Positions 1-10,478 are shown, numbered from the stretch's first letter. The stretch is DNA of 64,000 nucleotides from Nitritalea halalkaliphila LW7 (GCF_000265075.1 NZ_AJYA01000019.1:27902-91901), one strand, 5' to 3'. Notes: a model not told the origin generated them from the letters alone. A program made the numbers and translations.

Positions 1-328
1 TACCAAAAGATAAAGGAATTCTAAGAATTGGCGCAGACCAACCCGCTTGAGCAGCGTACTGTAAGGCGAAGAAAAAGACGCCAATAACAGCTATACCGGC
101 AAAATAAATATTATTCACCCATATAGCAGCGAACAATCGATGATACCAATGGTAGGCATGGTCACCGGCTTCAGCAACCTCTTCATGTCCACCAGCCATC
201 ATTTCAATTACAATCCCTGCGACAAGAAGAATGGCACCAAGCACCAAAACTTTCATTATCGGCTTCTTAAAGGTCCCAGCAAAATCAAATTTCTGATCCC
301 AGTTTATATCGATTACCTGCTTACCCAT
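1..328 (-). CDS. actF: ACIII subunit ActF, NrfD-like membrane protein, N-terminal part
   Basis: Partial gene running off the left edge; about 109 codons are visible. ActF is one of the two large quinol-interacting membrane subunits of alternative complex III, which oxidises menaquinol and passes electrons to cytochrome c or directly to an oxidase. A short cytoplasmic start is followed by a hydrophobic helix at about residues 25-42 and a second at about 65-85, ending near the motif QYAAQAGWSAP that is typical of ActF in Bacteroidota. The ATG at 326-328 lies two bases after the repaired actE stop, so it is the last visible gene of the act operon. Family assignment rests on context and the N-terminal motif. 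Confidence 0.85.
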   Translation of the reverse strand, partial: MGKQVIDINWDQKFDFAGTFKKPIMKVLVLGAILLVAGIVIEMMAGGHEEVAEAGDHAYHWYHRLFAAIWVNNIYFAGIAVIGVFFFALQYAAQAGWSAPILRIPLSFG

Positions 329-330
329 GA

Positions 331-958
331 CTATTGCTTCTGAATTTCTTGTTTAACATAGTGTGTGATTTTCCATCTCTTTTCCTGAGACATTGTGTGA
401 GCCATGCGCAAGCATTCTACCCTTACCATGCGTAATAACATGGAAAATATGCCCCTCAGGTAAATTGATGTAAGCTCCTCCTTTAAGGTTAGCTACACCA
501 CCTAATACTTCGCCTGCTTTGCCATCACCTTCACCACCAGCACCATGACAGGTAGCGCAAAACTGCGTATAAAGCACTTTACCCTCTGCCAAAACTTGGT
601 CTGTAAGCTCCACAGGATTTTCTATCTCTGCAGCTTTTTCAAGTTCGTTCACACCTAGACGGTAAGGAAGGTATCCTTGATGATTACGTGGAACAGTCCC
701 TTGAACAGGCTCGCGCATGTTCATCCCGTGTGGGTTGTTCGGGTTTGAGTTAAAAAACTCGCCCTTACCATCTTCACGTGAGGACAACCAGCTTCCTTGA
801 GATTCATCCTTAATCTGGCTTAGCGGCTCATAGGCTACAGAATTATACATTTGAGGTGCATACTCGTAACCGGGGTGGTCACCCGAGGCTCCACATGAGG
901 ATAAACCCCAAGAAAGCCCTGCGACACACATTGTATATATGAAAGTTTTCGTCTTCAT
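331..958 (-). CDS. actE: ACIII subunit ActE, monoheme cytochrome c lipoprotein (frame broken near 395)
   Basis: Periplasmic cytochrome c subunit of alternative complex III, thought to carry electrons from ActA toward the terminal oxidase. A lipoprotein signal ends at SSC near residue 22 and the single heme site is CATCH near residue 135. As printed, the frame stops at 353-355 with an atypical tail. Adjusting one base near 395 (TCACACAATG reads as one base too long) restores the expected C-terminus with MSQEKRWKITHYV and a stop at 331-333, next to the actF start. The repaired protein is 208 residues. The family is clear; the indel is most simply a sequence error. Confidence 0.9.
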
Positions 959-966
959 TTTTCTAC

Positions 967-1497
967 TTAGTCAAAGTTCTTTTTATTAACCTCAGAAGCA
1001 CCAGTAGCTTTTAATACCTCACCAATCTGCTGCTCATCTAGCTTAGCATTAGCTGCTAAATCTATGGCCATCACGTGTTTATCATCAGTAACGCGAATGT
1101 CAAAGATTCTAGGCTGACCCCATGGCTTCAAATTACTGCTTACAAAGAAGACACCACACATCCCAAAGGCTGCTAAAAGAACGGTTAACTCAAATGTAAC
1201 CGGAACAAAGTTCGGGAAACCTGCGAAATCCTTACCCCCGATGATCATCGGCCAGTCGAATTTCATCATGTAAAACTGCATGGTTAGTGCCAGGGTAGTG
1301 CCTAACATACCAAAAAGAAAGGCTGCAATAGGCAATCTACTTCTTTTATAACCAAGAGCTTCATCTAAACCGTGAACAGGGAAAGGTGAATATACTTCAT
1401 GGATTTTCACTCCACTGTTTCTCACTTGAGCTACGGCATCCAAAAGAACGTCTTCGTCCTCATAAACACCTAATACGAAATGCTTATCTCTTTCCAT
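967..1497 (-). CDS. actD: ACIII subunit ActD (DUF3341)
   Basis: DUF3341 family subunit of alternative complex III, 176 residues. A soluble N-terminal part (HFVLGVYEDEDVLLDAV) is followed by two transmembrane helices at about residues 57-77 and 100-122, the standard ActD layout. It begins one base before the end of actC, consistent with one transcript. In known ACIII structures ActD is a peripheral membrane-anchored subunit without redox centres. No frame problem is seen. Confidence 0.93.
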   Translation of the reverse strand: MERDKHFVLGVYEDEDVLLDAVAQVRNSGVKIHEVYSPFPVHGLDEALGYKRSRLPIAAFLFGMLGTTLALTMQFYMMKFDWPMIIGGKDFAGFPNFVPVTFELTVLLAAFGMCGVFFVSSNLKPWGQPRIFDIRVTDDKHVMAIDLAANAKLDEQQIGEVLKATGASEVNKKNFD

Positions 1498-1498
1498 A

Positions 1499-2863
1499 TT
1501 ATTTTTTCACTTTTTCACCAGAAGATTTAACAATAGATTTCACTTCCGCCATGTTGATCACTGGGAAAAACTTCGCGAACAGAAGGAATAAGGTAAAGAA
1601 TAATCCGAATGTAAAGAGATAAACTCCCATATCGGCCCAGGTTGGAGAGAACATAGCCCAAGAAGAAGGTAAGAAATCTCTATGTAAGGATGTTACAATA
1701 ATTACAAAGCGCTCAAACCACATACCGATGTTAACTACAATAGATAGTATGAAAGTTAACACAATAGAAGTACGAATCTTCTTGAACCAGAATAACTGAG
1801 GAGAGATCACATTACATGTCATCATAGCCCAATATGCCCACCAGTAAGGACCAAAGGCTCTGTTAATGAAAGCGTACTGCTCTGCTGCTACTCCAGAATA
1901 CCAGGCGATGAAAAACTCAGTGATATACGCAATACCTACGATCGAACCTGTAATGATAATTACAATGTTCATCAACTCGATATGGCCAATCGTGATATAA
2001 TCTTCAAGCTTAAACACCTTGCGCGTGATAATCATCAAGGTTAATACCATGGCGAAACCGGAGAAAATCGCTCCCGCCACAAAGTACGGAGGGAAGATCG
2101 TCGTGTGCCAGCCAGGAATTACAGAAGTTGCAAAGTCGAAGGATACGATCGTATGTACGGAAAGTACGAGAGGAGTGGCAAGACCCGCAAGGATTAAGGC
2201 TACAGCCTCGTAACGAAACCAAGTCTTAGCAGCACCATCCCAACCAAAAGATAGGGCTCCGTAAATCGTTTTTCTTAAGCCTGTCGCACGATCACGAATC
2301 GTAGCGAAATCAGGAATCAAACCGATATACCAGAATACAAGGGATACCGAGAAGTAGGTAGAGATCGCGAACACGTCCCACAAAAGCGGGGAGTTAAAGT
2401 TTACCCATAGAGATCCAAATGTATTTGGTAGCGGAAGCGCCCAATAAGCACCCACCCATGGTCTACCCATGTGAATTACCGGGAAAAGCGCTGCACAGAT
2501 AACCGCAAAAATGGTCATCGCCTCCGCTGCCCTGTTAATGGCCATTCTCCACTTTTGTCTGAACAAAAGAAGTACTGCCGAAATCAAAGTACCAGCGTGA
2601 CCGATACCTACCCACCATACGAAGTTGGTGATATCCCACGCCCAACCGATAGTTTTATTTAAACCCCACATACCGATTCCTTCCCAAAGGGTAGCGGCAA
2701 GTGCAATAGCACCTACCCCTAAAACGCCTACGGAAGTCAGTAAAGCCAAGATCCATGAGAGGGTAGGTTTACCCTCCACATGTCTTGATACGTCATGGGT
2801 AACGTCTTTTAAGGTTTTCCCTCCTGTAATCAGAGGTTCTCTTAGCGATGATGTAACCTGCAT
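1499..2863 (-). CDS. actC: ACIII subunit ActC, NrfD-like quinol-binding membrane protein
   Basis: Polytopic membrane protein of 454 residues, in the NrfD/PsrC family, with about ten hydrophobic helices. It binds menaquinol and hands electrons to the iron-sulfur clusters of ActB. The first helix (residues about 35-60) and the conserved stretch [13 protein letters not shown] are typical of ActC. It lies between actB (15 bases) and actD (one base), in the conserved order actA-B-C-D-E-F. No start ambiguity matters: the ATG at 2861-2863 gives the usual N-terminus. Confidence 0.96.
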   Translation of the reverse strand: MQVTSSLREPLITGGKTLKDVTHDVSRHVEGKPTLSWILALLTSVGVLGVGAIALAATLWEGIGMWGLNKTIGWAWDITNFVWWVGIGHAGTLISAVLLLFRQKWRMAINRAAEAMTIFAVICAALFPVIHMGRPWVGAYWALPLPNTFGSLWVNFNSPLLWDVFAISTYFSVSLVFWYIGLIPDFATIRDRATGLRKTIYGALSFGWDGAAKTWFRYEAVALILAGLATPLVLSVHTIVSFDFATSVIPGWHTTIFPPYFVAGAIFSGFAMVLTLMIITRKVFKLEDYITIGHIELMNIVIIITGSIVGIAYITEFFIAWYSGVAAEQYAFINRAFGPYWWAYWAMMTCNVISPQLFWFKKIRTSIVLTFILSIVVNIGMWFERFVIIVTSLHRDFLPSSWAMFSPTWADMGVYLFTFGLFFTLFLLFAKFFPVINMAEVKSIVKSSGEKVKK

Positions 2864-2878
2864 ATCTTTCTAAATTTA

Positions 2879-5800
2879 TTACGCTTCTGATTTATCCTTA
2901 TTTCTGATTTTGGTAAAGTACCAAACATTCGGGCTCACGTTGATTTCTTCTAAAACGTGATATGCACGCTCCTCACCCACTTCCTTAATTGCCTCAAGTT
3001 CATTTTCCTGAATCTTAAGCAATTTAGATACACGGCTTTCAGCATCGTTCATATCTCCGAATACAAGAGCATCTGTAGGACAAGCCACTGCACACGCTAC
3101 ATTGATCTCGCCATCACGAACCGGACGACCTTCACGCTTAGCGGTTAGCTTACCTGCCTGAATACGCTGCACACACATCGAACATTTCTCGATTACACCA
3201 CGAGCACGAACTGTAACATCTGGGTTCAGTACCATCTTACCCATGTCATCATTTTGTGCTACGTTCACAACAGAGAAGTCCTTGTTGTCATGATACTTAA
3301 ACCAGTTAAAACGACGTACTTTATAAGGACAGTTATTTGCACAGTAACGGGTACCGATACATCTGTTGTACGTCATTTGGTTTAATCCCTCAGATGAGTG
3401 CGTAGTAGCAGCCACTGGACATACAGTCTCACAAGGAGCATTATTACAATGCTGACACATCATCGGCTGGAAGGTAACTTCCGGATTTTCAGAAGCGATT
3501 TCAAGACCCTTCAAGTCTTTTACATCAGCATCAGAGCTATAGTAACGGTCAACACGGATCCAAGCCATCTCGCGGCGATTTAGAACCTCTTGCTTACCTA
3601 CTACTGCTACGTTATTTTCTACTTGACAAGCAATGGTACAAGCACCACAACCCACACAAGAGTTCATGTCAATCGCAAGTCCCCAGTGGTGCTGGCTATA
3701 CTTATGCCCTTTCCACAAACTTACCTTTGAAGGCTTTACGAACTTGCCATCTTTATAAATTTCAGGTCTGTAACGACCAGCGAAGGCATCTTCTTTATAA
3801 GCGCCTAGTGTGGACTCCTGAACCACAAATTCACGACCCATGTAAGTCTGGTGCGTCTGCGTCTGCGCGATACTGTAGGTATCGGACGTTAACTCTACCG
3901 TAACACCATCCGTAATATCGAAATTAACAAAGTCACCACCAGTAGTTAGTAACTCATAAGCATTCACCCCTACACCATTCGCTACACGACCTGCCTTGGT
4001 TCTACCGTAACCAATCGCTAAACCTACGGTGCCTTCTGCTTGACCAGGCTGAACCAAAACCGGAACAGTTAAAGACTTATCTCCTACCGTTAGTTTGGCC
4101 TTGCGAGTAGCACCTTCGACCATGCGCAAACCATTTTCATTCGCCCACTTTTGAGATACAGTTAGGTAGTTATCCCAAGTAGCCTTTGAAATCGGATCAG
4201 ACATCTCCTGTAACCACGGGTTATTCGCCATAACACCTGTACCCACACCTATTTTCTTATAAACAATAAGCTCAGTACCTGCATTATCCGACTTATAGGC
4301 TTTAGCTACCGCTGAAGCGGCTTGTTCTAAACCATTCAACTCACTTAAAGAAACTGGAGTAAAAGCTTCCTCGACTACACCATTGTGCAAGCTTGAATCC
4401 CAGAAAGTCTGGAAATCAGCAATCACATCTTGCTTGGCGAAGTGCGCTTTCCACTCTTCCTGAAGTAATTCATAATACGTCATCGACTCTCCAGCCCACA
4501 CCAAGAAAGACTCAGGAGCCTGCCGTGTATTGAAAAGTGGAGATATAGTAGGCTGTGCCAAGCTATACTCACCTAAACGCGGGCTATAATCATTCCAAGA
4601 CTCTAAGAAATGATGTGTTGGCGCTACGTACTGCACTAAGGAAGCCGTCTCGTTTAATGTGTCATTAGTAGAGACGGTTAATTTAGCCTTAGAGATATTA
4701 TCAGCTATTTCTTCCCCTTTAGCGAAGTCATAAGCAGGATTACATTCGTGGAATACTACTGCGTCGATTCTTCCCGCTTTTAAATCCACAACAAACTTAT
4801 TCATTGCTGCATCGTCTCCTTTTCTGAAATAAGAAGGACGAGAGAAATCTACAGTTTTACCATTGTTTCCTAGTAAATCATTGATAGCATTTACAACCAC
4901 CTGCACATTTGGATCATTGGATCCAGAAACTACGAGGGAAGCTCCGCGATTTGCCCAAAGCTCATTCGCTGCTTTATCTAAATGCTCAACCTCTACTGCT
5001 GGAGCAGTAAAAGTGCTCGCACCTGCTTTCTTTGCCAGTGCATTGTAAAGCGCTAAAACAGCTAATCCAGACTTGGAAGCCTTGATAGGTGTTCTGTAAT
5101 CAGCATTAGCACCCGTTAAAGAGAGGTTTGACTCAAACTGATAATGACGAGACATCTCAGGTCTTTCCTTCGAAATCTTTCTCGTCTGCGCATAATCTTT
5201 GCTAAACTCAATCGGAGAAATCCAAGTACCTAAGAAGTCAGCACCGAAACTCACAATGGTCTTCGCTTTATCAAAGTGATAAGTAGGGATACCTTTAACT
5301 CCATAGCTTACATCGGCAGCTTTCAAGATACCATAGTTGGAAGAAGGGTCGTAGGTCACCACATTTACATTTGCATACTTATCTGCAAATTTGGCTATTG
5401 CCTTCTCCGTAGTAGGAGAAAGAATTGTGTTGGTCACTATCGTAATGGAGGAAGCAGAAGCAAATTTTCCCGCTAATTCTCTATCAAAAGCATCCCAGTC
5501 TTTACTTTCACCATTGGCCATAGGGCCAGAAAGTCTTTGCTTGTCATATAAAGAAAGTACAGATGCCTCTACTTGGGCAGATGTACCTCCTTGAGTGGTA
5601 GGTGAAATACCGTTTCCATCGATCTTAATCGGTCTACCTTCTCTTGTTTTTACTACGATGGAGGCATAATCACCACCAATATTGTATGTAGAAGCATAGT
5701 AATTAGGAATAGAAGGATCTATATCCACCGGCTTATTTACATAAGGGATTGCCTTACGAACAGGAGCCTCGCATGCTGCTAAAGAAGCAGCAGCTAAACT

Positions 5801-5953
5801 AAAACCCATTAACTTCAAGAAATCTCTTCTTGAAGGAGTATTCTCTTCTTGCGTAGGTAATTCAGGGAACTCACGATCTGCATTTTTAATAAATGCAGGA
5901 TCATTCGTAAGTTCCTCGACGCCTTTCCAATATGTCTTTTTAATTTCTTTCAT
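2879..5953 (-). CDS. actB: ACIII subunit ActB, molybdopterin-like plus iron-sulfur subunit
   Basis: Large periplasmic electron-transfer subunit of alternative complex III, 1024 residues. The N-terminus carries a twin-arginine-like signal (SRRDFLKLMGFSLAAASLAA) that ends at a cysteine, as expected for an exported and lipid-anchored subunit. The long middle domain resembles molybdopterin oxidoreductases, but ActB is known to lack the cofactor. The C-terminal third holds clustered cysteine motifs of the CxxCxxCxxxC type (for example NSCVGCGACTIACQ and CQHCNNAPCETVCP), enough for several 4Fe-4S or 3Fe-4S clusters. It is intact and sits between actA and actC. Confidence 0.96.
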   Translation of the reverse strand: MKEIKKTYWKGVEELTNDPAFIKNADREFPELPTQEENTPSRRDFLKLMGFSLAAASLAACEAPVRKAIPYVNKPVDIDPSIPNYYASTYNIGGDYASIVVKTREGRPIKIDGNGISPTTQGGTSAQVEASVLSLYDKQRLSGPMANGESKDWDAFDRELAGKFASASSITIVTNTILSPTTEKAIAKFADKYANVNVVTYDPSSNYGILKAADVSYGVKGIPTYHFDKAKTIVSFGADFLGTWISPIEFSKDYAQTRKISKERPEMSRHYQFESNLSLTGANADYRTPIKASKSGLAVLALYNALAKKAGASTFTAPAVEVEHLDKAANELWANRGASLVVSGSNDPNVQVVVNAINDLLGNNGKTVDFSRPSYFRKGDDAAMNKFVVDLKAGRIDAVVFHECNPAYDFAKGEEIADNISKAKLTVSTNDTLNETASLVQYVAPTHHFLESWNDYSPRLGEYSLAQPTISPLFNTRQAPESFLVWAGESMTYYELLQEEWKAHFAKQDVIADFQTFWDSSLHNGVVEEAFTPVSLSELNGLEQAASAVAKAYKSDNAGTELIVYKKIGVGTGVMANNPWLQEMSDPISKATWDNYLTVSQKWANENGLRMVEGATRKAKLTVGDKSLTVPVLVQPGQAEGTVGLAIGYGRTKAGRVANGVGVNAYELLTTGGDFVNFDITDGVTVELTSDTYSIAQTQTHQTYMGREFVVQESTLGAYKEDAFAGRYRPEIYKDGKFVKPSKVSLWKGHKYSQHHWGLAIDMNSCVGCGACTIACQVENNVAVVGKQEVLNRREMAWIRVDRYYSSDADVKDLKGLEIASENPEVTFQPMMCQHCNNAPCETVCPVAATTHSSEGLNQMTYNRCIGTRYCANNCPYKVRRFNWFKYHDNKDFSVVNVAQNDDMGKMVLNPDVTVRARGVIEKCSMCVQRIQAGKLTAKREGRPVRDGEINVACAVACPTDALVFGDMNDAESRVSKLLKIQENELEAIKEVGEERAYHVLEEINVSPNVWYFTKIRNKDKSEA

Positions 5954-5988
5954 CTTATATATATCCAGAAAAGAAGATTCTTATTTAA

Positions 5989-7248
5989 TTAATAGTGACA
6001 CTTCGCACACTCTAAGCCCCCGATGTCTTTTACCTTTAAAGACCCTTTAGACTCTGAGTGAAGTTGTACTAACTTGTCATAATAAGCATTACCATTAGAC
6101 TTGATGTCTGTTTGTCTGTGACAGTCGATACACCAGCCCATCGTTAAGGAGCTATGCTGGTAAACCACTTCCATTTCTTCGATAGGGCCATGACAAGTTT
6201 GGCATTCGATTCCTCCTACTGCCACGTGCTGCGCATGGTTGAAGTAAGACAGATCAGGTAAGTTGTGTACACGTACCCACTCGATCGGTCTATTATTATC
6301 GTATGCATCGTAAATCTTCTGAATCTCTGGAGAAATACCGTCTTTACCACCTACGTTTTGAATATGTGTATGACAGTTCATACAGATGTTTGCGGAAGGA
6401 ATATTAGCGGACTTGCCGATTTCAACACCCGTATGGCAGTACTGGCATTCGATCTCATACTGACCAGCATGTAAGGCGTGAGAAAACGCTATCGGCTGCT
6501 TCGGTGCATAACCTTGCTGAATTCCTACAGAGTAAAGACCATCTATGGCCGTTTTCGCCACAAGCGCAATAACCAGAGCAGTCACGATGATGACAAAAGC
6601 ATCAGATTTAAGAATTTTGCCTAAATCAAATTTCTGATTCACAAACTCCTTATCATCCTCCTCTAAGTTTTGAGAATTTAGATATTTTGTGAGTACAGAG
6701 ATGATTAAACCTAAAACGATAAGGATGAGAAGAAGCACGATAACGAGCACCGCTAGGATAATCGTTAGGTATTCGCTAGGAACACCTGAGCCTCCGCCAC
6801 CACCGCCGGATCCTTCACCATCGCCACCAGCTACCTGTGCTTCAGCTTTGTCACCATACTCGATGTAAGCTAATAGGTTCATTACGTCATCATCGCTCAA
6901 AAACTCATGAGACGGCATGGCCAACTTATTCCACTCTTCATAGATCGCAACTGCCTGTGCGTCCCCTGAAGCGATAAGCGCTTGGCTGTTTTTAATGAAC
7001 TTCCCTGCCCATTCCAGGGATCTACGTTCTGTCACCCCGCGAAGCGCTGGACCTGTCGCACGCTGATCAAGCTTGTGACAAGTACGACAGTTGGAATTGA
7101 ATAATGCTTTACCAGCCGAAATCGCTGATTCGTCATCTGGGACGTCCGGATGGGCAGCGAAAACCTGTGTCCCCAACACCATGAGGAACAAGAACGCCAG
7201 AACGCCTAACCGAGACGGAATGCTTAATAAAGAGCGTTTGATTGACAT
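5989..7248 (-). CDS. actA: ACIII subunit ActA, multiheme cytochrome c with extra N-terminal cytochrome c domain
   Basis: First gene of the act operon, 419 residues. An N-terminal signal peptide leads into a class I cytochrome c domain with CRTCH near residue 54. A glycine-rich linker (residues about 144-155) and a membrane helix follow, then a second helix at about 218-236. The C-terminal domain has five heme sites (CQYCH, CMNCH, CQTCH, CIDCH, CAKCH), the usual pentaheme ActA. There are therefore six c-type hemes here plus one in ActE. A monoheme domain fused in front of ActA is, as I recall, common in this phylum. The frame is intact. Confidence 0.95.
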   Translation of the reverse strand: MSIKRSLLSIPSRLGVLAFLFLMVLGTQVFAAHPDVPDDESAISAGKALFNSNCRTCHKLDQRATGPALRGVTERRSLEWAGKFIKNSQALIASGDAQAVAIYEEWNKLAMPSHEFLSDDDVMNLLAYIEYGDKAEAQVAGGDGEGSGGGGGGSGVPSEYLTIILAVLVIVLLLILIVLGLIISVLTKYLNSQNLEEDDKEFVNQKFDLGKILKSDAFVIIVTALVIALVAKTAIDGLYSVGIQQGYAPKQPIAFSHALHAGQYEIECQYCHTGVEIGKSANIPSANICMNCHTHIQNVGGKDGISPEIQKIYDAYDNNRPIEWVRVHNLPDLSYFNHAQHVAVGGIECQTCHGPIEEMEVVYQHSSLTMGWCIDCHRQTDIKSNGNAYYDKLVQLHSESKGSLKVKDIGGLECAKCHY

Positions 7249-7296
7249 ATTTATTACTAATTAACCAGTTTGATTTATTCCTAAACTTAAACATCA

Positions 7297-7326
7297 CAAA
7301 AGTACGACCGCAATTCCATTTTTCAA
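7297..7326 (-). promoter_or_regulatory. Bacteroidota-type promoter for the act operon
   Basis: On the minus strand a -7 box TACTTTTG (7297-7304) fits TAnnTTTG, and a TTG (7324-7326) lies 19 bases upstream as the -33 element. It is about 50 bases upstream of the actA start. Confidence 0.7.
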
Positions 7327-7570
7327 ACTTGAAACTAAAGCACTGTAAGCATCAAAATCCAAGAGACATTTCAAATCAAAGCACTAAAAATCAGCACTTT
7401 ATAAGTTAGCAATCCCTTTGAATTTTAATTTAGAAAGCTTATAAATAAGTCCTCATCTATAAGAATTCACCAAGCTGATTATGATGCTTTTACCCTTAGC
7501 TTACAAATATTAGCAGCGCTGCAAACGGATGCTTTATAAAGCATGATGTGATTTTTAACGCTTCTAAATT

Positions 7571-7599
7571 TTGAATATTCGAACTTATGCGTACCTTTG
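7571..7599 (+). promoter_or_regulatory. Promoter for tRNA-Cys
   Basis: TTG at 7571-7573 and TACCTTTG at 7592-7599, separated by 18 bases, match the Bacteroidota -33/-7 consensus. The tRNA starts 14 bases after the -7 box. Confidence 0.75.
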
Positions 7600-7613
7600 C
7601 ACTTCGAATTAAT

Positions 7614-7684
7614 GGTCGCGTGGCCGAGTGGCTAGGCAGAGGTCTGCAAAACCTTCTACAGCGGTTCGAATCCGCTCGCGACCT
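7614..7684 (+). tRNA. tRNA-Cys (GCA)
   Basis: A 71-base cloverleaf. The acceptor stem GGTCGCG pairs with CGCGACC (7677-7683), with T as discriminator base. The anticodon loop contains GCA, and the T-loop is GGTTCGAATCC. CCA is not encoded. A hairpin terminator follows at 7692. Confidence 0.96.
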
Positions 7685-7691
7685 CTCCTGA

Positions 7692-7739
7692 AACCTCCCT
7701 TATACTTTCTCTAAAGTGTTCGGGAGGTTCTGTTTTTTG
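7692..7739 (+). terminator. Intrinsic terminator after tRNA-Cys
   Basis: The arms AACCTCCC (7692-7699) and GGGAGGTT (7722-7729) enclose an inner hairpin ACTTT/AAAGT. A T-run at 7733-7738 follows, giving a rho-independent terminator on the plus strand. Confidence 0.7.
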
Positions 7740-8276
7740 TAGACAGGATAGTAAATTAGCGTCCTGTAATAAGGCTCCGTTCAGCGCAGTTCTCCCCCTC
7801 TTTCCCTTACTACGCATTCTTGATACTCCAGTGTAGCTGTGGTTCATGCTATGCTTAAGATTTTTTATTTAAAGCGTATAACCCATTGAATAAGTTTCAA
7901 ATCCCGCCACTTTTATCTGTATTATTTACAGTTGTAACGAAACTTACTCCATCCAGAAACCATCCTACTAGGCATTTTTCCAAGGCCTCACCCCATCTTT
8001 TAAGCCCATGCAGGACGAAGAAACGGAGCCTGTAAACCAGCTCATCTAGACACATAGACAGCGCTCCTTTCCATACAAAAAGGAAAAGCGCAAAGCGCGC
8101 TTGCGCTAGGCATTACCCACTACCCTATTTCCATATTAATTGAAATACCGCCCTTAGAGCTTGCGAGACCGAGCGCTGCTGCGCTCATGTAAACCAGGCC
8201 GTCGAGACCAGCGCAAAAGAGCTGCAAGGCATCTACATCTGTACAAAACACCCTCCCAAAGAAGGCACTCCACACC
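7740..8276. other. Gene-free stretch between tRNA-Cys and rpsA
   Basis: About 540 bases with no convincing coding region on either strand. It contains short GC-rich inverted repeats: AGCGCAA/TTGCGCT (8087-8093 with 8101-8107) and GAGCGC/GCGCTC (8171-8176 with 8181-8186). It also has two imperfect direct copies beginning TGTAAACCAG, near 8030 and near 8188. A small RNA is possible but I see no promoter that decides it. Confidence 0.4.
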
Positions 8277-8304
8277 ATAAAAAAAGCCCGGAAAACCGGG
8301 CTTT
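8277..8304 (-). terminator. Terminator of rpsA
   Basis: Inverted repeat AAAGCCCGG/CCGGGCTTT (8283-8304) with a four-base loop. On the minus strand it is followed by a T-run (8277-8285), about 30 bases after the repaired rpsA stop. Confidence 0.8.
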
Positions 8305-8333
8305 AGTATACATGCAGACGGAAGTGCTTACGC

Positions 8334-10095
8334 TTACTTCTTACCGCCTTCCATTTGCTCTTTTAACTGTGCTAAAGCATCTAAGTCTCCTAATGTAGAC
8401 TTCTCTGGCAGGCTCAGTAGACTCTGGCTTCTTCTTGCCAGCAGCCGCTTTCTTAGCAGGCTTCGCCTCTTCTCTAAACGTAGCTGTGTGCGATAACACG
8501 ATGCGCTTATCCTCCTTAGAGAACTCCGTCACCACGAAATCAATCGCCTCACTTACCTCTACAGAAGAACCATCTTCCTTCTCCAGGTTTTTAGATGTAG
8601 CAAAACCCTCTAAACCGTAAGGCAACTCAAGTACCGCTCCCTTATCGTTTTTAGAAACGACTGTACACTTATGCGTAGAACCTACAGGGAAAACAGACTC
8701 GAAAGTATCCCATGGGTTCTCTTCTAACTGCTTATGACCTAAGGCTAATCTTCTGTTATCTACATCCAGCTCTAAAACAGCCACGTCTAACTCGTCGCCT
8801 ACTTTTACGAACTCAGATGGATGCTTGATCTTCTTCGTCCAAGATAAATCAGACACGTGAACCAAACCATCGATTCCTTCCTCAAGCTCTAAGAACAAGC
8901 CGAAGTTCGTCAGGTTACGCACAACACCACGGTGCTTCGTACCTACAGCGTATTTCGTACTCATATCGCCCTTCGTCCAAGGATCTTCCGTTAGCTGCTT
9001 GATGCCTAGTGACATCTTACGGTCTTCCTTATCTAATGTAAGTACTACCGCCTCGATCTCATCACCCACTTTTACGAAATCCGCAGGATTACGTAAATGC
9101 TGTGACCAGCTCATCTCAGAAACGTGAATCAAGCCTTCTACTCCAGGAGCTAGCTCTAGGAACGCACCATAATCCGCTACGTTCACGATCTTACCCTGTA
9201 CGCGAGAACCCACTTCCAACTCAGCAGAAAGTGCATCCCACGGATGAGCAGTAAGCTGCTTCATACCTAAAGAAATACGCTTCTTGTCATCATCGAAGTC
9301 TAACACTACGATCTGTACCTTATCATCCAGGTTAAGCACTTCCTCCGGATGATTAATACGACCCCAAGAGATATCCGTAATGTGAAGGAGACCATCTACA
9401 CCACCCAAGTCGATGAATACACCGAAATTGGTCATGTTCTTGATCACACCTTCTAGTACCTGACCCTTCTCTAGGTTGTTCAGGATCTCCGCTTTCTGCT
9501 TCTCTAGATCTTTCTCGATGAGGACCTTATGAGAAACTACTACGTTATCATTCGCGTGGTTAATCTTAACCACTTTCACTTCCATTTTCTTGCCTACGTA
9601 AACGTCGAAGTCACGGATAGGCTTCACGTCGATTTGAGAACCCGGTAGGAAAGCCTCTACACCGTAGATGTCTACGATTAAACCACCCTTCGTTCTTCTC
9701 TTTACAAGACCTTCGATCACGTTATCATCTTCTAACGCAGACTCAATATCCTGCCATGCACGTACCATACGCGCCTTTTTTCTGGAAAGTACAAGCTGTC
9801 CTAAAGCATTCTCCTGCTCTTCGATAAACAACTCTACCTCGTCACCGATCTTTAAATCAGGAAGGTCACGGAATTCAGATACAGGCACTAAACCGTCAGA
9901 CTTGAAGCCAATGTTAATGATAACATCCTTATCATTGATACCTACTACAGTACCCTTGATAACTTCTTTCTCTGTGATCTCATTTAGCGTTCCAGCATAA
10001 AGCGCTTCCATCTCCTCACGCTTTGCCTTAGAATAGCCTTCACCGAAACCTTTGGTGCCGAAATCGTCCCAGTTAAAATCTTGATTGTTTGACAT
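8334..10095 (-). CDS. rpsA: 30S ribosomal protein S1 (frame broken near 8408)
   Basis: S1 binds mRNA on the 30S subunit; Bacteroidota depend on it because they lack classical Shine-Dalgarno initiation. An acidic N-terminal region is followed by six S1 RNA-binding repeats of about 75 residues, recognisable by repeated G-V-I-x-x-x-x-x-F-G-x-F and H-V-S/T-D-x-S-W motifs, as in VDGLLHITDISWG. As printed, the last 19 codons are out of frame. Removing one base near 8408 restores a normal end, TLGDLDALAQLKEQMEGGKK, with a stop at 8334-8336. The repaired length is 586 residues. An essential gene in this state argues for a sequence error. Confidence 0.94.
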
Positions 10096-10201
10096 ATAAA
10101 TGTAGTAACTCTGATTTTCAACAGCCCTAGAGTCATCGGGCTGAGGTTTTACAGTAAGGAATTCCTCTCGTTTCGAAAGGCCACTTCACTCGAAGGGAAG
10201 G

Positions 10202-10209
10202 CAAAAGTA
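10202..10209 (-). promoter_or_regulatory. -7 promoter box for rpsA
   Basis: On the minus strand TACTTTTG fits the TAnnTTTG -7 consensus. No good -33 TTG was found at the ideal spacing. The box lies about 105 bases upstream of the rpsA ATG, leaving a long leader that could carry translational feedback. Confidence 0.5.
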
Positions 10210-10454
10210 CGAAAAAAATCCTGACCATCCACCCTAAAAACGCATGAAATACAAGGAGATAAAGAAAAAAAGCCCCCAAAACGCTTTGGAGGCTGCAAGC
10301 AAAGAGTTAAACATTTAGTGAAAGGACGTATGTCCATGACAAATATACGCCTTCACCCTGAATTTACAAAATCAACCCCTGAAACTAAATCCCTACCGAA
10401 TGAGATACTGCCGGCAGACTTTCTATAAAAAGAGTAGCGCCTAGACAGAAGAGC

Positions 10455-10478
10455 GTTTTGCACCTCCCGGTGCAAAAC
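10455..10478 (-). terminator. Hairpin after the DUF1080 gene
   Basis: Perfect inverted repeat GTTTTGCACC/GGTGCAAAAC with a TCCC loop, about 45 bases downstream of the DUF1080 stop. There is no strong T-run beyond the stem, so terminator strength is uncertain. Confidence 0.5.

Noticed and set aside
7656..7847. Open frame on the minus strand overlapping tRNA-Cys
   Set aside because: It lies across the tRNA and its terminator and has no protein-like features.
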